Shown here piece by piece: positions 6,635 to 12,609 of a stretch of DNA of 12,681 nt (positions are counted from its first letter, which is position 1; every line of letters starts with the position of its first letter). The notes beneath the pieces were generated by a model. It was not told where the DNA came from and ran no database searches. It was given only the letters and a program-made list of their open reading frames with translations. A program made the position numbers and the translations under genes. Source of the stretch: an uncultured Actinomycetes bacterium (GTDB taxonomy: Bacteria; Actinomycetota; Thermoleophilia; Solirubrobacterales; 70-9); the NCBI GenBank assembly GCA_937907435.1, contig CALCIA010000123.1, positions 1 to 12,681 of the forward strand. Direction: 5' to 3'.

Positions 6635-6823
6635 ATCGTTGACGAAGATGCCGAGAACGTCACACTTTCCGACCCCGAGAGACCCTTTCTCGGGCCGAAA
6701 TCAGGGGCCGGAAACGCGCTGCGTGGATTCACCTTGCTATAGCACGGGCAATCCACGCAGCGCGTCCGTCGGTGTTGGACAACACGGGAGAAAGCGTGGA
6801 GTTCTCGGCATCTCCGTGACGAT
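6635..6823. other. Large imperfect foldback with internal hairpins; possible structured RNA or decayed mobile element
   Basis: In the 561-nt gene-free stretch 6430-6990, distant segments pair. 6646-6658 (AGATGCCGAGAAC) is perfectly complementary to 6801-6813. The helix continues inward with bulges (6660-6669 against 6790-6800) and outward (6642-6644 with 6815-6817; 6635-6639 with 6819-6823). Three dyads lie inside: a 7-bp hairpin CCCGAGA/TCTCGGG (6674-6680 with 6688-6694), a 16-bp hairpin (6714-6765) and GTGTTG-GA-CAACAC (6772-6785). Together these give a multi-branched shape. No open frame in it looks like a protein. The stretch may include the promoter of the DUF3237 gene, but I see no convincing one. 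A structured RNA, a MITE-like remnant and a regulatory region all remain possible. Confidence 0.5.
6714..6765. repeat. Perfect 16-bp inverted repeat with a 20-nt loop
   Basis: ACGCGCTGCGTGGATT (6714-6729) is the exact reverse complement of 6750-6765. The 20-nt loop itself contains the 10-nt palindrome TGCTATAGCA (6735-6744), an AT-containing core that stands out in GC-rich DNA. There is no T tract on either side. It forms the central arm of the foldback at 6635-6823. A bidirectional terminator, a protein-binding site or a structural arm of an RNA are all conceivable. Confidence 0.8.
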
Positions 6824-6895
6824 GTCGGGCTCTCGTTACGGATCCGATGCACTCCCGTTGCGCTCCCGTCCCGGATCCTCCACGCCTTTCATACC

Positions 6896-6945
6896 CGGCC
6901 CTCTCGCCACGGCCACAGCCTGCCCGGGCCGTGGCGAGAGGGCCG
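6896..6945 (-). other. Perfect 19-bp hairpin sharing the loop of the operon-end repeat
   Basis: Arms 6896-6914 and 6927-6945 are exactly complementary (CGGCCCTCTCGCCACGGCC on the left). The 12-nt loop 6915-6926 is ACAGCCTGCCCG; on the minus strand this is CGGGCAGGCTGT, matching the operon-end repeat loop CTGGCAGGCTGT at 11 of 12 bases, although the stem sequence is unrelated. It ends 45 nt before the ATG of the DUF3237 gene, so it sits in or near that gene's leader. No CCGTCCGAG box is seen beside it. It may be an attenuator, a terminator for minus-strand transcripts, or a relative of the repeat family with a compensatory-changed stem. Confidence 0.8.
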
Positions 6946-6990
6946 CGTCCCTTCTTCCCCGGACTCCGGAATCAACCCCCTGAGGACCCC

Positions 6991-7443
6991 ATGGATCTCG
7001 CCCACGAGTTCACCTTCAGCGCCCGCCTCGCCCCGGCGGTCCAGGTCGGCGACGGGCCGTTCGGCCGCCGGCACATCCGCGAGGTCCTCGGCGGGGAGGT
7101 CAGGGGGGAGCGGATCAACGGGACGGTCGGGAGCGGGGGCGGGGACTGGATCCTGGTCGGACCCGACGGGTGGGGCCGGCTCGACGTGCGGCTGACGATC
7201 CTCACCGACGACGGCGCCGCGATCTACGTCCAGTATCGCGGCGTGATCGAGTACAACGACGCCGCCCACGCGGCCAACGCGGGCGAGCGCTCGAGCGAGT
7301 ACGCCGACCACTACTTCCGCATCGCCCCGCGCCTGGAGACCGGCGACGAGCGTTATGCCTGGGTCAACCGGACCGTCTTCGTCGGCGAGGGCCGGCTCCA
7401 CCCCGGCCCGGTCGTCGAGTACCGCGTCAGCAGAGTCGTCTGA
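6991..7443 (+). CDS. DUF3237 domain-containing protein
   Basis: This 150-residue protein of normal length for DUF3237 has the recognisable family pattern: VGSGGGDWILVGPDGWGRLD, LTILTDDGAAIYVQYRGVIE, YFRIAPRLETGDERYAWVNR and VFVGEGR followed by VVEYRVSRVV. No biochemical function is established for the family that I can name. Members are small predicted soluble beta-rich proteins often found near degradation or uptake genes. No signal peptide or membrane segment is present, so it is probably cytosolic. The ATG at 6991 is chosen because GAGGA lies 4 nt before it and the conserved fold begins at once (DLAHEFTFSARL); an open frame continues upstream to 6847 but runs through the 19-bp hairpin. It is transcribed alone, with a hairpin after it, just ahead of the transport operon. 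Confidence 0.82.
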   Translation: MDLAHEFTFSARLAPAVQVGDGPFGRRHIREVLGGEVRGERINGTVGSGGGDWILVGPDGWGRLDVRLTILTDDGAAIYVQYRGVIEYNDAAHAANAGERSSEYADHYFRIAPRLETGDERYAWVNRTVFVGEGRLHPGPVVEYRVSRVV

Positions 7444-7461
7444 ACGCGCGCGAAAGTCGCT

Positions 7462-7488
7462 CCAAAGCCGCTCATGATGCGGCTTTGG
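7462..7488 (+). terminator. Terminator-like hairpin after the DUF3237 gene
   Basis: CCAAAGCCGC (7462-7471) and GCGGCTTTGG (7479-7488) form a perfect 10-bp stem with a 7-nt loop TCATGAT, 18 nt past the stop codon. It is followed by CGATTCTCC, only a weak T run. A competing stem is possible: TTGGCGA (7485-7491) pairs with TCGCCAA (7505-7511) and shares bases with the first hairpin's 3' arm. Its position between two plus-strand genes supports termination or attenuation ahead of the transport operon. Confidence 0.6.
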
Positions 7489-7584
7489 CGATTCTCCAAG
7501 CGTTTCGCCAAGACCTCCTTCCGTCGCGTCGCGGCACTCATACGCTAGCCCTCAAGTCCGGCTTGCTACCGAGGAGGAGAGTCG

Positions 7585-8940
7585 ATGAAGTCAACCACCC
7601 GTCGCTTCGCGAGGGGGTCGAGATGGCCGTTGCTTGCCGTCTTCGCGCTCCTGGCCTGCGCTCTGGTGCTCGCTGCCTGCGGAGGCGGCGGAAGTACGTC
7701 CACCCCTGAAGAACCCACCGCTTCGCAAGAAGAACCGGCGGGCTCGGAAGAATCCGCCGCGAGCGAAGAAGGTGCGGGCGCCGAAGAATCGGAAGCCAAA
7801 GGCGAACCGATCGTCACGATGACGTATACCGACGTCAACACCGAAGGGCCGCAGTACAAGAACATCGAAGAAACCGAGCGCGTCTACCAGGAATGGATCA
7901 ACAGCCACGGCGGCATCGCCGGCCGTCCGCTGGAAGCCAAGTTCTGCGATGCCCACGGGACGCCGACCGCGGCAGCGGCCTGCGCGCGTGAAGCGGTCGC
8001 CGACAAGGCGGTGGCCGTGGTCGGAAACTTCACCTTCACCGGTGACGCCGTCGTGCCGATCCTCGAAAAGGGGAACACCGCACTGTTCGGCAACTGCTGC
8101 GCGATCTCACCGTTGGAACTGACCTCCAAGATCAGCTTCCCGATGGGCAACCAGCCCCTCTACGGGGTGGGCCTCGTCCACAAAGCGGTCGAACAGGGAT
8201 GTGAACACATCAAGGGCGTGATCATCGAAGGCGCCGAAGCGTTCGAACCGCTGATGGAAAATGCGGCGAAAGTCGAAGGCACCAAGATCGAAAAGTTCAT
8301 CAAGCTGCCAGGCACCGCGCAGGATTACAGTGCGCAGGTGGCGGAAGCCACCGCAGGTGACACGGACTGCTTGGTGATGATCGTGTCTGAAACCCCGTAC
8401 ATCGCGTGGATGCCGGCCTTTGCCCAGTCCGGCTCTGAAGTCCGCATGTACGGCCCGCAGGGCAACTTCAACGAAAACGCCGTGAAAGGCTTCGAATCGG
8501 TGGTCGAAGGCGACGTCGTCGCCGGCATGTACCCCGACATCTCGCTCCCGCAGTGGGATGAATACCGCGAAGCCCTCGAAAAATTCGAAGCCGATACCTC
8601 CCAGGACTACAACAGCCTCGGTGGGATGGGCACCTGGGCGGCCTACGAAGGGTTCAAACAGGTCGTCGAATCGATGAGCGGCGAAGTCAACAACGCGACG
8701 TTCCTGAAAGCGGCCGAAACCGCGAAGGTCAACCTGCCGGGCATGGTCCCGCCCCTGAATTTCGCAGAAAACTGGGGTAAGACCGGCGGCCCGAAGGGCT
8801 TCGAACGGCTCGTCAACCGCTGCGGCACGTTCAGCGAATTCAAAGAAGGCAAGCTCACCCCGTTGGGTGAAAAATTCGAAGACCTGTCGATCCTCGGTGG
8901 TGGTACCAAACCGATGGACTGCGGACCGGCCTTCGGCTGA
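7585..8940 (+). CDS. Branched-chain amino acid-type ABC transporter substrate-binding lipoprotein
   Basis: This 451-residue protein has a bacterial lipoprotein signal: basic N-terminus (RRFARGSR), hydrophobic stretch 15-30 and lipobox Leu29-Ala-Ala-Cys32. A Gly then Ser/Thr/Glu/Pro-rich linker to about residue 72 follows, and then a type 1 periplasmic-binding (Peripla_BP_6) fold (VTMTYTDVNTEGPQYKN, VYQEWINSHGGIAGRPLEAKFCD, VVGNFTFTGDAVVPILEKGN, GPQGNFNENAVKGFESVVEGDVVAGMYPD). It should sit on the outer face of the membrane and deliver ligand to the permease encoded downstream; the ligand cannot be told. The ATG at 7585 has an excellent GAGGAGGAGA site 4 nt upstream. About 48 of 49 Glu codons are GAA, in contrast to the GAG-rich neighbours, suggesting strong expression or different ancestry. 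Six or more Cys residues in the mature part may form disulfides. Confidence 0.92.
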   Translation: MKSTTRRFARGSRWPLLAVFALLACALVLAACGGGGSTSTPEEPTASQEEPAGSEESAASEEGAGAEESEAKGEPIVTMTYTDVNTEGPQYKNIEETERVYQEWINSHGGIAGRPLEAKFCDAHGTPTAAAACAREAVADKAVAVVGNFTFTGDAVVPILEKGNTALFGNCCAISPLELTSKISFPMGNQPLYGVGLVHKAVEQGCEHIKGVIIEGAEAFEPLMENAAKVEGTKIEKFIKLPGTAQDYSAQVAEATAGDTDCLVMIVSETPYIAWMPAFAQSGSEVRMYGPQGNFNENAVKGFESVVEGDVVAGMYPDISLPQWDEYREALEKFEADTSQDYNSLGGMGTWAAYEGFKQVVESMSGEVNNATFLKAAETAKVNLPGMVPPLNFAENWGKTGGPKGFERLVNRCGTFSEFKEGKLTPLGEKFEDLSILGGGTKPMDCGPAFG

Positions 8941-8953
8941 TCGCAACCGTCGA

Positions 8954-8999
8954 CAGCCCCGGGCGCACCCTCGTGCCCGGGGCTGCCGGCTTTCCTTCT
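8954..8999 (+). terminator. Strong hairpin with pyrimidine tract between binding-protein and permease genes
   Basis: CAGCCCCGGGC (8954-8964) pairs perfectly with GCCCGGGGCTG (8975-8985) around a 10-nt loop, and CTTTCCTTCT follows at 8990-8999. This is the most terminator-like structure in the window. It lies 13 nt after the binding-protein stop and 34 nt before the permease GTG. I see no convincing promoter in the 79-nt gap, so partial read-through is the likely way the permease is transcribed, lowering it relative to the binding protein. Confidence 0.75.
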
Positions 9000-9019
9000 A
9001 GTACCGAAAGAGGGCAGAC

Positions 9020-11779
9020 GTGGAAGAAGTAATCCGTTTCGCACTACTGGGGTTGGGCATCGGCGCCACGTACGCTCTCGCCTCCCAGGGCCTGATCATC
9101 GTCTACCGCGGGTCGGGCGTCCTGAACTTCGCCCTCGGGGCGATCGGGATGGCCGGTGCCTACGTCTGGTGGGAGCTGAACACGAACCAAGGCTGGGCGT
9201 TCCTCCCGGCGCTGATCGCCGGCGTCCTCTTCGCCGCCGTGATCGGCGGCCTCGTGCACCTGCTGATCATGCGACCTCTGCGCCACAGCGCGCCCTTGGT
9301 CAGGGTGATCGCCACGCTCGGCGTGCTGATCACGATCCAGTCGATCGCGATCCTCCGCTACACGGCGACCTCGAAATTCGTCCCCTCGGCGCTGCCGACC
9401 GACATCGTCCACATCCACAACACGATCGTGATCTCGGCCGACCGCCTGATCCTGCTCGGGATCGCCGCCGCGCTGACCCTCGTCCTCTGGCTCTTCTATC
9501 GCTACACCCGCTTCGGGCTCGCCACCTCGGCGGTGGCGGAGTCGGAGCGCTCGGCCTCGGCGCTCGGCCTCTCGCCGGACACCGTCGCGACCCTCAACTG
9601 GGCGCTCGGCTGTGGCCTCGCCGGCCTCGCCGCGATCCTGATCGTCCCGATCGTCACCCTGCAGCCCGCGGTCCTCACCAACCTCGTGCTGGCGGCGACC
9701 GCGGCCGCGTTGGTGGCCGGCTTCCGCTCCTTCCCGACCGCGCTCCTCGTCGGCCTCCTCGTCGGCATCGCCCAGACCGAGGTGACCCGGTACGTCAGCC
9801 AGACCGGGGTCGGCACCGCGATCCCGTTCGTGGTCATCGTCATCTGGCTGGTCATCCGTGGCCAGGCGCTGCCGCTGCGCGACTACCTCCTGCAGCGGCT
9901 GCCGACGATCGGCACCGGCCGCATCAACTGGGGCGGCATCGCGATCGGCACGATCGTCGGCGTCGTCCTGCTCGCCTCGACCCCGCCGATCTGGATCGAC
10001 GCGATCACGGTGACGATCTGCGTCAGCGTGATCCTGCTCTCGATCGTCGTCCTGACCGGTTATACGGGGCAGCTTTCGCTGGCCCAGTTCGCCTTCGCCG
10101 GGTTCGGCGCCTACGTCGCCGGGCGATTGCTGGCGACGACCGGGATGCCGCTGATCCTCGGCGTCGCCATCGGCATCGCCGCGACGGTCCCGCTCGGGCT
10201 GCTGTTCGGCCTGCCCGCGGTGCGCACCCGAGGCATCAACCTGGCGATCGTCACCCTCGGCCTGGGCAGCGCGGTCGAGCTGGTGCTGTTCGGCAACACC
10301 GACTTCACCGGCGGCTTCGGCGGCACCCAGATCGGCGAACCGGTCCTCTTCGGCCTCAACATCAACGCCGCCTCGCACCCGACCCGCTACGGGCTGGTCG
10401 CGCTCGGCTGCCTGATCGTCGTCTCGCTGATCGTCGCCAACCTGCGCCGGGGGAGATCCGGCCGGCGGCTGATCGCGGTGCGCACCAACGAGCGCGCGGC
10501 GGCCGCGCTCGGCATCAGCGTCCCCGGCGCGAAGCTCTACGCCTTCGCGGTGGCGGCGGCGATCGCCGGCCTCGGCGGCATCCTGCTCGCCTTCCGCACG
10601 ACCTCGATCAACTACTCCGAATTCACCTCGTTCACCTCGATCACGATGGTCGCCTACGCGATGATCGGCGGCATCGGCTACCTGTTCGGCCCGGTGATCG
10701 GCGCGACGCTGGCGCCGGGCGCCTTCTCCGAACGGCTGCTCAACTCGATCGACGGCGGGATCGGCAAGTACATCCCGCTGATCGGCGGCGTCTCGCTGAT
10801 CGTCCTGCTGCTCGTCAACCAGAACGGGGTGGTCAAGGAGCAGATCGCCCAGATCGCGCTGCTGCGGTCGAAGCTCGGCGGCGTGCTGCCGTTCCTGGCG
10901 CCGAAGGAGCAGCCGCAGCGCGAGCTGCCGCAGCCGAGCAGTGAGCGGACCAAGATGAGCCCGATGACCCTCGAGGTGAAGAACCTGTCGGTCAAATACG
11001 GCGGCACGGTTGCGGTCGACGACGTCTCGCTGACCGTGAAGCCGGGGCAGGTGCTCGGCCTGATCGGCCCGAACGGCGCCGGCAAGACCTCGCTGATCGA
11101 CGCCGTCACCGGCTTCACGAAAATGTCCTCCGGGGCGGAGCTCCTGCTCGACGGGCGCGACATCAGCCACATGTCGGCGACGCGGCGCTCCCGCCTCGGG
11201 GTGGGACGCTCGTTCCAGTCGCTCGAGCTCTTCGAGGACTCCACCGTGCTCGACAACCTGCGGGCGGCATCCGACCCGCGCGACGTCGGCTCCTACGCCC
11301 GCGATCTCGTCTGGCCGGTCAACGCGCCGCTCCCGGACACGGTCCTGGCGACGATCCGCGAGTTCGAACTGGAGGACGATCTCGACCGCCAGGTCGAGGA
11401 CCTGCCCTACGGACGGCGCCGGCTGCTGGCGATGGCGCGGGCGGTGGCGACGGAGTCGAGCGTGCTGCTGCTCGACGAGCCCGCCGCCGGGCTCGGCGAC
11501 GCCGAGACCGCCGAGCTCGCCAACCTGGTCGGGCGATTGGCCAAGGAGTGGGGGATCGCGGTGCTGGTGGTCGAGCACGACATGAACTTCGTGATGTCGG
11601 TCTGCGACGAGCTCCTCGTCCTCGACTTCGGCAAGCCGATCGCGGCGGGCAAGCCGGCGGACGTCCGCAACGACCCGGCGGTGATCGCCGCCTACCTGGG
11701 CGAGGAAGACGACGCCCACACCAAAGCCGCGTCGTCGCGTACGGCACCGCGGCCGGTGCTGGGATCGGAGGGGATCTGA
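9020..11779 (+). CDS. Fused branched-chain-type ABC permease-permease-ATPase (LivH-LivM-LivG)
   Basis: This 919-residue protein has three family units in one chain. Residues 1 to about 290 are a LivH-like permease (LLGLGIGATYALASQGLIIVYR, then GVLNFALGAIGM). About 300-610 is a LivM-like permease with the hallmark GYTGQLSLAQFAFAGFGAY from Gly347. A linker (about 610-648) leads to a LivG-like ATPase with Walker A GPNGAGKT (683-690), Q-loop GRSFQS, Walker B VLLLDEP with Asp819-Glu820, and His853 in VEHDM. The ABC signature is degenerate, LPYGRRR at 795-801, with Arg for Gln. It forms the channel and one ATP site of the importer, the other coming from the LivF encoded next. The GTG at 9020 has GAGGG 5 nt upstream. 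An internal ATG at codon 646 could in principle yield the ATPase alone. Fusions of this sort occur in actinobacteria, from general knowledge. Confidence 0.92.
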   Translation: MEEVIRFALLGLGIGATYALASQGLIIVYRGSGVLNFALGAIGMAGAYVWWELNTNQGWAFLPALIAGVLFAAVIGGLVHLLIMRPLRHSAPLVRVIATLGVLITIQSIAILRYTATSKFVPSALPTDIVHIHNTIVISADRLILLGIAAALTLVLWLFYRYTRFGLATSAVAESERSASALGLSPDTVATLNWALGCGLAGLAAILIVPIVTLQPAVLTNLVLAATAAALVAGFRSFPTALLVGLLVGIAQTEVTRYVSQTGVGTAIPFVVIVIWLVIRGQALPLRDYLLQRLPTIGTGRINWGGIAIGTIVGVVLLASTPPIWIDAITVTICVSVILLSIVVLTGYTGQLSLAQFAFAGFGAYVAGRLLATTGMPLILGVAIGIAATVPLGLLFGLPAVRTRGINLAIVTLGLGSAVELVLFGNTDFTGGFGGTQIGEPVLFGLNINAASHPTRYGLVALGCLIVVSLIVANLRRGRSGRRLIAVRTNERAAAALGISVPGAKLYAFAVAAAIAGLGGILLAFRTTSINYSEFTSFTSITMVAYAMIGGIGYLFGPVIGATLAPGAFSERLLNSIDGGIGKYIPLIGGVSLIVLLLVNQNGVVKEQIAQIALLRSKLGGVLPFLAPKEQPQRELPQPSSERTKMSPMTLEVKNLSVKYGGTVAVDDVSLTVKPGQVLGLIGPNGAGKTSLIDAVTGFTKMSSGAELLLDGRDISHMSATRRSRLGVGRSFQSLELFEDSTVLDNLRAASDPRDVGSYARDLVWPVNAPLPDTVLATIREFELEDDLDRQVEDLPYGRRRLLAMARAVATESSVLLLDEPAAGLGDAETAELANLVGRLAKEWGIAVLVVEHDMNFVMSVCDELLVLDFGKPIAAGKPADVRNDPAVIAAYLGEEDDAHTKAASSRTAPRPVLGSEGI

Positions 11780-12546
11780 TGGACCCGGTGATCACGGTCA
11801 AGGGCATGTGCACCGGTTACGCCGGCCAGCCCGTCGTCCACGACCTCAGCTTCGACGTGATGCCGGGCGAAGTCCTCTGCCTGCTCGGGCCCAACGGCGC
11901 GGGCAAGACGACGACGATGCTGGCGCTGGCGGGCGAACTGCCGCTGATCGAGGGCGAGGTCCACTTCGCCGGCATGAAGTCGAACGCGCCGCTCTACAAA
12001 CGGGCGCGCAACGGGATGTCCTACGTCACCGAAGAGCGGTCCGTCTTCAAGGGGATGTCGCTGCGCGACAACCTGCGGATCGGCGGCGTCTCGGTCGAGG
12101 AGGCGATCGCCCTGTTCCCGGAGCTGGGCAAGCGCCTCGGCGTCCGCGGCGGCCTCCTCTCCGGCGGTGAGCAGCAGATGCTGACCCTCGCCCGCGCGCT
12201 CGGGCGCAAGCCGCGCCTGCTGCTCGCCGACGAGCTCTCCCTCGGCCTCGCTCCCCTGGTCGTCGACCGGCTCCTGCAGGCGGTGCGCCGCGCCGCCGAC
12301 GAGAGCGGCACCGCGGTGATCATGGTCGAGCAGCACGCCCACAAGGCGCTACACTACACCGACCACGCCATCGTCATGCGGCGCGGCCGCGTCGGCCTCG
12401 ACCTGACCGGCGAACAGGCCCGCCACCGCATCGGCGAGGTCGAGCAGGCCTACCTCACCTCGGCCGGCGGCGACGTACAAGCCGGCGAGGCGGATCTGGC
12501 GGCCCAACATCCGGGCCGCCCGAACGCGAACAACAGCGTCGGCTGA
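11779..12546 (+). CDS. Branched-chain-type ABC transporter ATP-binding protein, LivF-like
   Basis: This 255-residue ATPase has Walker A GPNGAGKTT from Gly37, Q-loop region YVTEERSVFKGMSLRDNL, ABC signature LSGGEQ (127-132), Walker B LLLADELSLGLAP with Asp151-Glu152, and VEQHAHKAL in the place where LivF proteins typically carry VEQNA rather than the switch His. LivF identity rests on this last block and on SLGLAP. It should pair with the fused LivG domain to power import at the cytosolic face of the membrane. The ATG overlaps the stop of the fusion gene as TGATG (11777-11781) with a GGAGGGGA site just before it. Frame upstream to 11548 is only shadow of the fusion gene. A tail of about 25 polar residues after YLTSAGG extends beyond the usual LivF end. 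Confidence 0.93.
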   Translation: MDPVITVKGMCTGYAGQPVVHDLSFDVMPGEVLCLLGPNGAGKTTTMLALAGELPLIEGEVHFAGMKSNAPLYKRARNGMSYVTEERSVFKGMSLRDNLRIGGVSVEEAIALFPELGKRLGVRGGLLSGGEQQMLTLARALGRKPRLLLADELSLGLAPLVVDRLLQAVRRAADESGTAVIMVEQHAHKALHYTDHAIVMRRGRVGLDLTGEQARHRIGEVEQAYLTSAGGDVQAGEADLAAQHPGRPNANNSVG

Positions 12547-12570
12547 CCCCGGCGCCCGGCGCGAAGGCGG

Positions 12571-12601
12571 CGCGGTCGGTCCTCTCTCCTCCCCGACCGC
12601 G
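12571..12601 (+). terminator. Terminator-like hairpin after livF-like gene
   Basis: CGCGGTCGG (12571-12579) pairs perfectly with CCGACCGCG (12593-12601) around a 13-nt pyrimidine-rich loop TCCTCTCTCCTCC, 24 nt after the stop codon. No T tract follows. It precedes repeat copy 3, so the transport operon ends with two consecutive hairpins. Confidence 0.5.
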
Positions 12602-12609
12602 TCGCCCTC

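Noticed and set aside
6735..6744. TGCTATAGCA as a -10 promoter box
   Set aside because: There is no -35-like hexamer at a suitable distance on either strand, and the bases are explained by the palindromic loop.
6714..6765. tRNA or other known RNA gene
   Set aside because: The 16-bp stem is too long for any tRNA arm and no T-loop or CCA-adjacent acceptor pattern is visible.
5145..6983. 612-codon plus-strand frame across the carboxyltransferase and into the intergenic stretch
   Set aside because: It is the shifted-frame shadow of the carboxyltransferase and continues through the hairpin repeats; no domain or ribosome site was found.
6847..6990. Upstream extension of the DUF3237 gene
   Set aside because: It would translate through the 19-bp hairpin and give a Pro-rich segment unlike the family; ATG 6991 has a ribosome site and begins at the domain.
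9044..11719. 891-codon open frame on the minus strand opposite the Liv fusion
   Set aside because: The composition is almost all Asp, Arg, Gly, Glu and Gln with no recognisable domain, while the plus-strand frame has full transporter motifs.
11548..11778. Earlier start for the LivF-like protein
   Set aside because: The added residues are an Arg-rich shadow of the fused LivG domain; ATG 11779 has a ribosome site and starts at the ABC domain.
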